Part shown: positions 1 through 7,128 of the stretch, in pieces
Layout of the letters: each line of letters opens with the position of its first letter
Numbering within the stretch: position 1 is the stretch's first letter
From: an uncultured Collinsella sp.
GTDB taxonomy: Bacteria > Actinomycetota > Coriobacteriia > Coriobacteriales > Coriobacteriaceae
Assembly: GCA_958372035.1 (NCBI GenBank)
Contig: CATXML010000017.1
Span: 1 to 13,751 of the forward strand
Reading direction: 5' to 3'
Length of the DNA: 13,751 bases
The notes under the pieces: model-generated
Database searches by the model: none
What the model saw: the letters and a program-made list of their open reading frames with translations, nothing else
Told to the model about the DNA's origin: nothing
Translations under genes and position numbers: made by a program

Positions 1-121
1 TGGGGGCGCGGGCGCTTGCGCTGGACAGACCGATAAAATGTTTGGCCGCAAAACGGATTATTAGCTCGGTGGGCTTTTAAAAAGCGCTGCTCATGCGCTG
101 GGGAGCGCGTCGCACCGTGCG
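1..121. other. Upstream flank of purF; no complete gene seen
   Basis: This stretch holds no complete gene. The end of an upstream plus-strand gene could reach in: all three forward frames are open from base 1 for 11 to 26 codons before a stop (for example TAA at 34-36 or TAG at 62-64), and nothing in view tells which, if any, is real. An A/T-rich palindromic patch lies near 75-85, but it lacks the GC-rich stem of a convincing terminator. I saw no purine riboswitch fold. Confidence 0.3.
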
Positions 122-127
122 TATAAT
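122..127 (+). promoter_or_regulatory. Candidate -10 box of the purF promoter
   Basis: A perfect TATAAT lies 42 bases before the first possible purF start, which would give a leader of about 35 bases. No good TTGACA-like -35 is present at the usual spacing. A TG pair at 118-119 sits two bases, not one, ahead of the hexamer, so it is only an imperfect extended -10. The call rests on the hexamer and its position. Confidence 0.4.
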
Positions 128-168
128 AAGGCGGGTAACGCCAAAATACGAGGCTCTGAGGGGATGCC

Positions 169-1839
169 ATGTCTCAAGAAACCATCCGCGCGGCCGAGCG
201 TGCCGCGGGACAGGTGAACGCCATGTCGACGTATGATCCGGACTCCGACCAGCTGCATGAGGAATGCGGCGTTTTTGGTGTTTGGGCGCCCGATCGCGAC
301 GTGGCTCGACTGACGTACTTTGGCCTGCGTGCACTGCAGCACCGTGGCCAAGAATCGGCGGGAATCGCTGTTGGTGACGGCGGTACGGTTATGGTCCGCA
401 AGGATCTGGGCCTGCTCGACCGCGTGTTCTCCAACGCCGACCTGTCGACGCTCTCCGGTCAGCTGGCCGTGGGTCATGTGCGCTACGGCACCGCCGGCGC
501 CAAGAGCTGGGAAGCCTCTCAGCCGCATCTTTCTACCATCAACAGCGTTATCATCGCGCTTGCTCACAACGGCACGCTGGTCAACACCGACGAGCTGCGC
601 CGCCAGCTGATCGAGCTGGGCGTACCGTTCCTCTCCAATTCGGATTCCGAGGTCGCGACCAAGCTTATCGGCTACTTTACCCAGCGTACGGGCCACCTGC
701 GCGAGGGCATTCGCAAGACCATGGAGCTCGTGCGCGGCGGCTACGCCATGACGCTCATCAACGAGCAGGCACTCTACGCATTCCGCGATCCACACGGCAT
801 TCGCCCGCTCGTGCTGGGCAAGCTGGTGGACGAGGGCCTGGACCAGGCCGATGCCGCAGCCGTTTCGCAGCTGCCCTCGCAGGACGGCGCCGCGACGGTC
901 GACTCCGCCGTCCGTGTCACGCGCGCCGGCGGCTGGGTCGTTGCTTCCGAGACCTGCGCACTCGACATCGTGGGTGCCGAGTACGTCCGTGACGTCCGTC
1001 CCGGCGAGATCTTGCGCATCAGCGCCGAGGGCCTGGTATCCGAGCAGGGCGTGCCTGCAGCCGAAGAGCCCGCCAACTGCATCTTTGAGCAGGTCTACTT
1101 TGCCCGTCCCGACTCCATCATGAACGGCAAGAGCGTCTATGCCTGCCGTTACGACATGGGTCGTCAGCTGGCACACGAGGAGCCCGTCGAGGCCGACCTG
1201 GTCATCGGCGTGCCCGACTCCGGTCTGCCGCCCGCGGAGGGGTATTCGCACGAGAGCGGTATTCCCTTTGGCGAGGGCCTTATCAAGAACCGCTACGTGG
1301 GCCGTACGTTTATCGAGCCTACGCAGGAGTTGCGTGCCATGGGCGTGCGTATGAAACTCAACCCGCTGCGCGACAACATCGAGGGCAAGCGCCTGGTCGT
1401 CATCGACGACTCCATCGTGCGCGGCACCACCATGGTGCAGCTCGTCAAGATGCTGCGCAACGCCGGCGCCAAGGAGATTCACATTCGCATCAACTCGCCC
1501 GAGGTCATCTGGCCGTGCTTCTACGGTATTGATACCGACGTGCAGTCGCAGCTCATCAGCGCCAACAAGACGGTCGATGAGATCTGCGAGTACATTGGCG
1601 CCGATTCGCTGGCCTTCCTTTCGGTCGAGGGCCTGCTGAAGGTCATGCCCAAGGGCGGCTACTGCGACGCGTGCTTTACCGGCCGCTATCCCGTGGCGAT
1701 TCCCGAGAGCTTTGGCCGTGACAAGTTCATGGAGGGCTTTAAGCCCCGCAACCTGGACAAGCCGCTGTACTTTGACGACGACGCCGTGGTCGAGAAATAT
1801 GTCGACCGCAGCTGGGAAGAGGAGCACGGCGAGGCCTAA
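169..1839 (+). CDS. purF: Amidophosphoribosyltransferase (first step of purine synthesis)
   Basis: The enzyme transfers ammonia released from glutamine onto PRPP to make 5-phosphoribosylamine, the committed step of de novo purine synthesis in the cytoplasm. The N-terminal Ntn glutaminase domain is complete: the nucleophile is Cys33 (EECGVFGV), with HVRYGTAG around Arg105 and HNGT around Asn134. Cleavage before Cys33 would remove a propeptide. The C-terminal phosphoribosyltransferase domain carries the PRPP loop VVIDDSIVRGTT at 410-421. Cys304, Cys450, Cys499 and Cys502 match the four [4Fe-4S] ligands of the Bacillus-type enzyme, so an oxygen-sensitive cluster is expected. At 556 residues it is longer than the usual 470-510, with an insertion near 230-250. 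Two starts are possible: 169, after GAGGGG, or 223, after AGGTGA, which shortens the propeptide to 14 residues. It is first of three purine genes. Confidence 0.97.
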   Translation: MSQETIRAAERAAGQVNAMSTYDPDSDQLHEECGVFGVWAPDRDVARLTYFGLRALQHRGQESAGIAVGDGGTVMVRKDLGLLDRVFSNADLSTLSGQLAVGHVRYGTAGAKSWEASQPHLSTINSVIIALAHNGTLVNTDELRRQLIELGVPFLSNSDSEVATKLIGYFTQRTGHLREGIRKTMELVRGGYAMTLINEQALYAFRDPHGIRPLVLGKLVDEGLDQADAAAVSQLPSQDGAATVDSAVRVTRAGGWVVASETCALDIVGAEYVRDVRPGEILRISAEGLVSEQGVPAAEEPANCIFEQVYFARPDSIMNGKSVYACRYDMGRQLAHEEPVEADLVIGVPDSGLPPAEGYSHESGIPFGEGLIKNRYVGRTFIEPTQELRAMGVRMKLNPLRDNIEGKRLVVIDDSIVRGTTMVQLVKMLRNAGAKEIHIRINSPEVIWPCFYGIDTDVQSQLISANKTVDEICEYIGADSLAFLSVEGLLKVMPKGGYCDACFTGRYPVAIPESFGRDKFMEGFKPRNLDKPLYFDDDAVVEKYVDRSWEEEHGEA

Positions 1840-1936
1840 AACCTGCCATGTAGGGACAGGTTTATTTTGGTAGGTTTTACCTGCTGTTTTGTTGATATGA
1901 CGGCGCGTGCTGTTATGGCGCGCGCCGAAATGGCGC
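1838..1936 (+). other. Spacer with several inverted repeats between purF and purM
   Basis: AAACCTG (1839-1845) can pair with CAGGTTT (1857-1863). Alternatively CAGGT (1857-1861) can pair with ACCTG (1879-1883), so the two hairpins exclude each other. Further on, CGGCGCG (1901-1907) pairs with CGCGCCG (1921-1927), and GCGCC (1922-1926) with GGCGC (1932-1936), again overlapping. None has a clean U-run, so a classic terminator is not supported. The block could be a REP-like intergenic repeat, an attenuator or an mRNA-stability element. Confidence 0.35.
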
Positions 1937-1994
1937 AACTATGAGCACCGTTTGGCGCCTGCTCGTCAGACGGTAGTGGGAGAGGAAGACTCAG

Positions 1995-3098
1995 ATGAGC
2001 GACAGCAAGCATGTGACGTACGAGGACGCCGGCGTCGATACCGCCGAGGGCGGCCGCGCCGTCGACGCTATTAAGCAGATGGTCAAGGACACCAACCGCC
2101 CCGAGGTCATCGGCGGCATCGGTGGCTTTGGCGGCCTGTTCTCGGCCGCCGCGCTTAAGGATATGGAAGACCCGATCCTGATTAGCGGCACCGACGGCGT
2201 GGGCACCAAGCTCGTGCTCGCCCAGATCATGGACCGTCACGAGACGGTGGGCCAGGACCTGGTCGCCATGTGCGTCAATGACATTTTGGCTTCGGGCGCC
2301 GAGCCGCTGTTCTTCCTGGATTACGTTGCCATCGGTCACATTGAGGCCGAGCACATGGCAAAGATCATCAAGGGTGTGGCCGACGGCTGCAAGCTCGCGG
2401 GCTGCGCGCTCGTGGGCGGCGAGATGGCCGAGCACCCCGGAGTCATGGCTCCGGCCGATTACGACCTCGCCGGCTTTACCGTGGGTGTTGTCGATCGTCC
2501 CAAGATGCTCGACCCCGCGAACGTTCGCCCCGGCGATGTGATCCTGGGCCTGCCTTCCACCGGCGTGCACTCCAACGGCTACTCACTCGTGCGCAAGGTC
2601 ATCGGTGTTGACGGCATCAAGCCGGGCACGCCCGAGGCCGCCGCTAAGGCCGAGGAACTGAGCCGTCCGCTCGAGGAGCTCGACGGTGCTTCGCTGGCCG
2701 ACGCTCTGCTGGCCCCCACGCGCATCTACGTCAAGCCGATTCTGGAGCTGCTGCGCGGCGACGCCAACGTGCACGCCATCGCCCACATCACCGGCGGCGG
2801 TATCACCGAGAACCTCAACCGCGCGCTCGCCGACGACGTCGACGCCGTGGTCACCCGTAACGGCGCCGAGATGGGCTGGGATGTTCCGCCCGTCATCACC
2901 TACGTGTCGCGTCAGGCCGAGCTCGCGCCCAACGAGGCATGCAAAACCTTCAACATGGGCGTCGGCCTGTGCCTGATCGTTGCCCCCGAGGACGAGGCTG
3001 CCGTGACCGAGGCCCTGGTCGCGCTGGGCGAGAAGCCGTTCCGCGTGGGCGAGTGCGTCGAGGGTTCCGGTAAGGTCGTGTACTCCGATGAACGCTAA
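1995..3098 (+). CDS. purM: Phosphoribosylformylglycinamidine cyclo-ligase (AIR synthetase)
   Basis: PurM closes the imidazole ring: it converts formylglycinamidine ribonucleotide and ATP to aminoimidazole ribonucleotide, step 5 of purine synthesis. The 367-residue product is close to the usual 340-355 length and collinear with the family. The ATP-binding signature GTDGVGTKL is at 65-73. The long conserved block from Gln87 to Tyr110 includes VNDILASGAEP. GGEMAEHPG is at 141-149, and the C-terminal domain has HITGGGITENLNR. AGAGGA at 1981-1986 lies 8 bases before the ATG and supports this start. It follows purF after a 155-base spacer and overlaps purN by 11 bases, so purM and purN are almost certainly translationally coupled. 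The family assignment is secure. Confidence 0.97.
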   Translation: MSDSKHVTYEDAGVDTAEGGRAVDAIKQMVKDTNRPEVIGGIGGFGGLFSAAALKDMEDPILISGTDGVGTKLVLAQIMDRHETVGQDLVAMCVNDILASGAEPLFFLDYVAIGHIEAEHMAKIIKGVADGCKLAGCALVGGEMAEHPGVMAPADYDLAGFTVGVVDRPKMLDPANVRPGDVILGLPSTGVHSNGYSLVRKVIGVDGIKPGTPEAAAKAEELSRPLEELDGASLADALLAPTRIYVKPILELLRGDANVHAIAHITGGGITENLNRALADDVDAVVTRNGAEMGWDVPPVITYVSRQAELAPNEACKTFNMGVGLCLIVAPEDEAAVTEALVALGEKPFRVGECVEGSGKVVYSDER

Positions 3099-3786
3099 CG
3101 AGCAGATGGCTGCTACCGAGGGCCTGGCTTGGGGCCCGTATACCCGTCCGACCGGCACCGATACGGCCGAGCCGCTCAAGATTGGCGTGCTCATCAGCGG
3201 CTCTGGCACCAACCTGCAGGCGCTGATCGACCTTATCGCCGCCGGCAAGCTCAATGCTTCGATTGAGCTTGTGGTCTCGAGCCGTCCCTCGGCCAAGGGT
3301 CTGCAGCGTGCCGAGCGTGCGGGTATTCAGACGCTGACCCTTTCCAAGGATGTCTATGCTGACCCTATCGCCGCCGACGAGATTATCGCGCACGAGCTGC
3401 TCGAGCGAGGCTGCGAGTACGTGGTGATGGCCGGCTATATGCGCATGGTGCACACGCCGCTGCTGGCGGCGTTCCCCAATCGCGTGGTCAACCTGCATCC
3501 GGCGCTGCTGCCGAGCTTTACCGGTGCCCATGCGATTGACGATGCGTTTGCTCGCGGTGTCAAGGTGACCGGCGTGACCGTGCACTTTGCCAACGAGATC
3601 TACGACAACGGCCCCATCATCGCCCAGCGTGCGCTGGCTGTTGAGGAGGGCTGGGACGTCGACACGCTCGAGGAGCACATCCATGTGATCGAGCATGTGC
3701 TGTATCCCGAGGTCGTACAAATGCTCGCCGACGGTCGCGTCCACGTGCTGGAGAGCGGCAAGGTGGCTATCGACCCGGCGCGCTAG
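3088..3786 (+). CDS. purN: Phosphoribosylglycinamide formyltransferase (GAR transformylase)
   Basis: PurN moves a formyl group from 10-formyltetrahydrofolate to glycinamide ribonucleotide, step 3 of purine synthesis. The catalytic triad can be read directly: Asn135 and His137 in VVNLHPALLPS, and Asp173 in IYDNGP. Each is offset by 29 from Asn106, His108 and Asp144 of the E. coli enzyme. GVLISGSGTNLQAL (residues 33-46) is the phosphate-binding start of the Rossmann-like fold. The 232-residue product has about 30 extra residues before the fold. The ATG at 3088 lies inside the purM end, and the ATG at 3106 (Met7) is an alternative. Neither has a strong Shine-Dalgarno sequence, in keeping with coupling to purM. 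A terminator follows 50 bases after the stop. Confidence 0.96.
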   Translation: MNANEQMAATEGLAWGPYTRPTGTDTAEPLKIGVLISGSGTNLQALIDLIAAGKLNASIELVVSSRPSAKGLQRAERAGIQTLTLSKDVYADPIAADEIIAHELLERGCEYVVMAGYMRMVHTPLLAAFPNRVVNLHPALLPSFTGAHAIDDAFARGVKVTGVTVHFANEIYDNGPIIAQRALAVEEGWDVDTLEEHIHVIEHVLYPEVVQMLADGRVHVLESGKVAIDPAR

Positions 3787-3836
3787 CGCGTGTAAACAGG
3801 TCACCTAGGTTTCTTTGTGACATAAGCAATCGAAAT

Positions 3837-3881
3837 AGCCGCTTGGGGCATATGGAACCACATGTGCCCCAAGCGGCTTTT
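3837..3881 (+). terminator. Intrinsic terminator after the purine genes
   Basis: A hairpin with an almost perfect 18-bp stem pairs 3837-3854 with 3861-3878 (left arm core AGCCGCTTGGGGCA). It is followed by TTTT at 3878-3881. It lies 50 bases past the purN stop and is the clearest terminator for the purF-purM-purN block. Confidence 0.85.
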
Positions 3882-4240
3882 ACCATCTCTTCGATTTCGG
3901 GCTCCTGATAACGTGACAGGTGGGACCGAAAAATGGGGGGGGTGGTTGGCTGCGCGCATGATATGGATATCAGCGGCGATTTCTCCATCTCGGTAAATAA
4001 AGATGGCTTCAAGTTCAGTATCGGTTCGAACTTCGAGGTAGCAACCCTGTTCAACGATTTTCTTGCACTGACACCCATGTCATGAGCAAGGATAACTAGC
4101 CGGTATAGAGTTGCTTGAGCGGGTATGCGTCTGTTCAAGTGACCCATCGATTTGTTTAAGAAATAGTTAAACTACGAAACAAACGGCACGTGGGTAACTC
4201 ACGACTCAGCGAGAGTAAAAGGAATAGGAGAAGAAGGTTC
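3882..4240. other. Intergenic stretch between purN terminator and the zinc-ribbon genes
   Basis: This 359-base gap has lower G+C than the purine genes. It holds one doubtful small ORF (3933-4085). Nested inverted repeats lie at 4151-4183: TTTGTTT (4151-4157) pairs with AAACAAA (4177-4183), and GTTTAA (4154-4159) with TTAAAC (4167-4172). The second half must contain the promoter of the gene at 4241, but I could not pick out a convincing -35/-10 pair. The nested repeats are where an operator would be expected. Confidence 0.4.
3933..4085 (+). CDS. Possible 50-residue small protein or gene remnant, unknown function
   Basis: The frame runs from an ATG at 3933 to TGA at 4083-4085. AGGTGG (3918-3923) lies 9 bases upstream as a usable ribosome site. 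From residue 11 the translation looks protein-like, with alternating polar and hydrophobic residues (SGDFSISVNKDGFKFSIG) that would suit a beta hairpin, then an amphipathic stretch. I do not recognise it. A second ATG at 3963 would give a 40-residue version. The first ATG opens directly into eight consecutive G (3935-3942), a tract prone to slippage that could shift the frame. It sits between a terminator and a new transcription unit, so it may be the tail of a decayed gene rather than a working one. Confidence 0.25.
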   Translation: MGGVVGCAHDMDISGDFSISVNKDGFKFSIGSNFEVATLFNDFLALTPMS

Positions 4241-5464
4241 ATGTTTTGCCCCAAATGTGGCAGCAAGATTGGTGATGATGCGCGGTTCTGTACCGAATGC
4301 GGTCTGCCCTTGGGCGGGCTCTCGGGCAAGACTGCGGCCGAGGAGGGGCCCAAGGCCGAGCCGTCGGAGCGAGAATCATCGTCCGCTGAAGTCATAATGG
4401 AACCCACAGATACCGAAACGGACTCTGCGATAGGACCCGCGAATGCCGAGTCCACAGCAGAACCGAGCCCCGAGCCGGTCTCGAAGACCGCGAATAGCGG
4501 TCACTCCCAGATGTACAACTTCTTTATGCAACGCTGTCAGGTCGGCAACCGCCTAGTGCCGCAGTTTGCTATCATGATCGCCGCATTTATCGCCGCTGCA
4601 GGCATCGCTTACGCTGCTTTCATGCTCTACAAGAACGTCATCGAGCCCAATCTCCAGCAGCAATCCGTGCAACAGGAGCAAGCGACCGAAAGGCCCAAGA
4701 AGGACGAGAGAGCGGTCGAAGAAGTTGTCTATACGTTGGAGGCAAAGTCATTGACGGCGTCTGCTCCGGTCGACCCTATGCTCGAACAGGGCGAGCGGAG
4801 GGACATGGAATGGTCCTATCCGCAACTTAAGAGCTCCACCAAAGACGACGTTGCAGACAAAATTAACAAGGCGATTCTCGAGCCCCTTCAAATTGATGCG
4901 GAGCGAACGAATCGAGCATCAGATAATGAGCAATCAGATGCTGAGTTGTACCCCGACGGCGAATTTCCCTGCATATCGAGAAACGTGACGGTTACGTACA
5001 TGGATGAGAACTATTTCTGTATCCGTGACGAGCGCTATTCGACGGGATGGGGCCCGCATGGCGGCACGGTTGTGACTGGTGTTATTTTTGATTTGCATAC
5101 GGGTGATACTGTTAGTCCTCAGGATATGTTTGGCATTGATACCGAGGATCTTGCCAGTTCTATGAGTTCGGCAGTTTGGCCGTATCTTACGGAAATAGGC
5201 AGAGACAGAGAGTATCCGTCTGACTACAACTCTATGCTCATGCGGAGCAATTCTTCAGACTATTCAATCAAGGGTTCAACATGCTTGTATGTGACATCCA
5301 AGGGGCTGGTGTATCGCACCGAAGACTATGAGCTCGGTACTTTTGCGGACGGCAATTGCGAGATTTTGGTTGCGTCCTGGGATGATGAGTATCAAGTTGG
5401 GTCCGAAGTAACCCCTGATGAGGTCAAGGACGGTACAACGGTGAAAGTCGATAAGGAGGACTAA
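4241..5464 (+). CDS. Zinc-ribbon membrane protein with an RsiV-like (DUF3298-type) ectodomain
   Basis: The 407-residue product begins with a zinc ribbon: Cys3, Cys6, Cys17 and Cys20. An acidic, Pro/Ser/Glu-rich linker (about 30-90) follows, then the juxtamembrane motif FMQRCQVGNRLVP (95-107) and one membrane helix (about 108-130), then a Gln-rich stalk. The domain outside resembles the DUF4163/DUF3298 pair of RsiV and related proteins: YPQLKSSTKDDVADKINKAI near 193-212, GWGPHGGTVVTGVIFDLHTG at 269-288, and a terminal GLVYRTEDYELG...EILV block. In Bacillus RsiV this fold binds lysozyme; whether it does so here is unknown. The predicted topology puts the ribbon in the cytoplasm. I chose Met at 4241 over one 51 bases upstream because the ribbon then starts at residue 3, as in its three paralogues, and AGGAG and AAGG precede it. 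The next gene starts 1 base after the stop, so the two are co-transcribed. Confidence 0.8.
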   Translation: MFCPKCGSKIGDDARFCTECGLPLGGLSGKTAAEEGPKAEPSERESSSAEVIMEPTDTETDSAIGPANAESTAEPSPEPVSKTANSGHSQMYNFFMQRCQVGNRLVPQFAIMIAAFIAAAGIAYAAFMLYKNVIEPNLQQQSVQQEQATERPKKDERAVEEVVYTLEAKSLTASAPVDPMLEQGERRDMEWSYPQLKSSTKDDVADKINKAILEPLQIDAERTNRASDNEQSDAELYPDGEFPCISRNVTVTYMDENYFCIRDERYSTGWGPHGGTVVTGVIFDLHTGDTVSPQDMFGIDTEDLASSMSSAVWPYLTEIGRDREYPSDYNSMLMRSNSSDYSIKGSTCLYVTSKGLVYRTEDYELGTFADGNCEILVASWDDEYQVGSEVTPDEVKDGTTVKVDKED

Positions 5465-5465
5465 C

Positions 5466-7085
5466 ATGTTCTGTCCCAACTGTGGATTTGAGCTTGATGG
5501 CGATTTGCGATACTGCACCGAGTGTGGCTATGCACTCGAAGATGCAAAGGCGGTGCTGAACTCTGCCAGCAACGAAGTGGCAGAAGAGCCTTCCGTTATC
5601 AATGAGGCTGCGGAAGAGATTTTCGCTAGTGACGAAACGGAGAAGGAGCCTTCCGCCGGTGCCGAGGCGGGGGAGGAAAAGTCGCCCGTGGAGAGCGAGC
5701 CCGTAGCGGACGAAGAAGACGACCGGCCCAAGGACGACGTGTCGTCCGATGCAACGCCTTCGATTCCAGCCGTGCGCGCCGACCGGCCAAAGCCGAGCAA
5801 TCCGGTCGCCAAGCCCGTCGCGGCGCCAGCCCCTGCGCCTGCGGCGAATGTGTCCGCACAGAAAAAGGACCCCAAGGCGCTCTATATCGTCGGTATCATC
5901 GTTGGCCTGGCAGCCATTGCCATCTTTAGCTACCTGCTGTTCTTTAGCAAGTCCAGCGACGACGTTGCCCATTACGGCCAGGACAAGGCCATCGTGGTAG
6001 CCCAAGAATCCAAGATTACCCCGACCGACGCAAAGGGCGAGAAGATCAAGAAGTACTCGGTGACCCTGAACGGCGACAACGGCTACAGCACCAATGCTGA
6101 GGTTAAGGGTGACGAGGGCTTCACGGTAAGCCAGTTTCCCGATATCAAACCGGGAAAATATACCCTCACCGTTAGGGACTCCAAGTCAAAAGTCGAGTGG
6201 GGCATTCCCGTCAAAGTCGTCGATAACTCTAAATCCACTGATGCCGTAAAAGAGGTTTCCCTCGAGGTGCCTAAGGCCAACGAGGCCGATACAAAGACAG
6301 GCGAAGGCGACAAGAAGGATGGAGGCGCCGCTGCGGACAATACCGCTGCGTATGCCGCTTACAAGCAAAAGTGCCAGGAATATCTTGCGTGCTATGGAGA
6401 GCCACGAATTGTTGAGGCGACTGATTCTGTCTATGCGATGCGGGGGCTTTGTCTTGCCGACCTCGTTGATTTTGATCAGGATGGCCAGCCTGAGCTCTTG
6501 ACCGTTGTGAACGGTATGAGCGATGACGAATTAAAGAGCGCTTGGAATGGAGATATAGAGGGACTTCAGAAGTCCTACACCGTAGAGGTTTGGTCGGCAG
6601 CTGATGGTGGCGTCAAGAGGCTTTACAGTCAAAATTGGCTTGATAACAGCAACGGAGGAACGATGTTTCTTCCGCTGATTAAAGCGGATGACGGCAGCAT
6701 CCTCGTAAGCCAAAGAACATATGAGATAAGCAATGCGATTACGGCATTGCTTGCTGGCAGGCAGGCTTTGGCTGGGGACAATACTTCGGTATACGGCAAG
6801 AAAGGCGATGTTTTTTCGCTTGTAAGCAACTACGAGTCCTGGGGAGTTGCGCCGAGCGAGGGCAATGGCTACGAAGGCTATTATGCGTCGGAGGGCAAGG
6901 AAATTTCCGGGACGGACTATAATGCTCTATATCAGCAATTTGGCTATGGGCACAATTACCGGACATACTACTTCCTTGATTTCTCAACCTCAGATTACGG
7001 CTCTATTTCGGGGGAATCCCACGTCGATCCCAAACAAGTTGCGGAAGTCACCAAAGATACGCTCAAAAAGGTGGGAATCGAATAA
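5466..7085 (+). CDS. Zinc-ribbon membrane protein with a two-part predicted extracytoplasmic region
   Basis: I recognise the layout but not a named family. The 539 residues start with a zinc ribbon (Cys3, Cys6, Cys17, Cys20). A long Glu/Ala/Pro-rich linker (about 25-135) follows, then one membrane helix (about 138-161). A beta-rich domain (about 175-270) with alternating strands and PGKYTLTVRD could be an Ig-like or transthyretin-like fold. After a charged Gly/Asp/Lys linker, the C-terminal domain (about 292-539) contains DFDQDGQPELL (335-345), a DxDxDG calcium-loop-like motif of the kind found in FG-GAP-type repeats. AAGGAGGA (5453-5460), inside the end of the previous gene, gives an ideal ribosome site, and the start is 1 base past that gene's stop. 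The two proteins are therefore probably made together and may partner. A bidirectional terminator follows at once. Confidence 0.75.
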   Translation: MFCPNCGFELDGDLRYCTECGYALEDAKAVLNSASNEVAEEPSVINEAAEEIFASDETEKEPSAGAEAGEEKSPVESEPVADEEDDRPKDDVSSDATPSIPAVRADRPKPSNPVAKPVAAPAPAPAANVSAQKKDPKALYIVGIIVGLAAIAIFSYLLFFSKSSDDVAHYGQDKAIVVAQESKITPTDAKGEKIKKYSVTLNGDNGYSTNAEVKGDEGFTVSQFPDIKPGKYTLTVRDSKSKVEWGIPVKVVDNSKSTDAVKEVSLEVPKANEADTKTGEGDKKDGGAAADNTAAYAAYKQKCQEYLACYGEPRIVEATDSVYAMRGLCLADLVDFDQDGQPELLTVVNGMSDDELKSAWNGDIEGLQKSYTVEVWSAADGGVKRLYSQNWLDNSNGGTMFLPLIKADDGSILVSQRTYEISNAITALLAGRQALAGDNTSVYGKKGDVFSLVSNYESWGVAPSEGNGYEGYYASEGKEISGTDYNALYQQFGYGHNYRTYYFLDFSTSDYGSISGESHVDPKQVAEVTKDTLKKVGIE

Positions 7086-7091
7086 AAACTG

Positions 7092-7128
7092 AAAGGGGCT
7101 TGGAAAACTGTTTCCAAGCCCCTTTCTT
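7092..7128. terminator. Bidirectional terminator between convergent genes
   Basis: A perfect 15-bp stem pairs 7092-7106 with 7111-7125 around the loop ACTG (7107-7110). On the plus strand the stem ends in TTTCTT. On the minus strand it is followed by CAGTTTTTATT, a good U-run. It starts 7 bases after the stop of the plus-strand gene and touches the stop codon of the minus-strand ATPase, so it probably serves both. Confidence 0.85.

Noticed and set aside
1..168. Guanine or PRPP riboswitch ahead of purF
   Set aside because: I could not find the three-way junction or conserved loop sequences, and the leader from the likely start site is only about 35 bases.
91..1938. Minus-strand ORF of 615 codons opposite purF
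   Set aside because: It mirrors a well-conserved gene in G+C-rich sequence, its translation is low-complexity Ala/Val/Gly/His without a known domain, and purF on the plus strand is certain.
1836..3804. Minus-strand ORFs of 244, 237 and 284 codons opposite purM and purN
   Set aside because: These are shadows of purM and purN caused by codon bias; the translations are composition-driven and lack motifs or ribosome sites.
3767..4147. Minus-strand ORF of 126 codons across the purN terminator
   Set aside because: It reads straight through the terminator hairpin, and its translation shows no recognisable domain.
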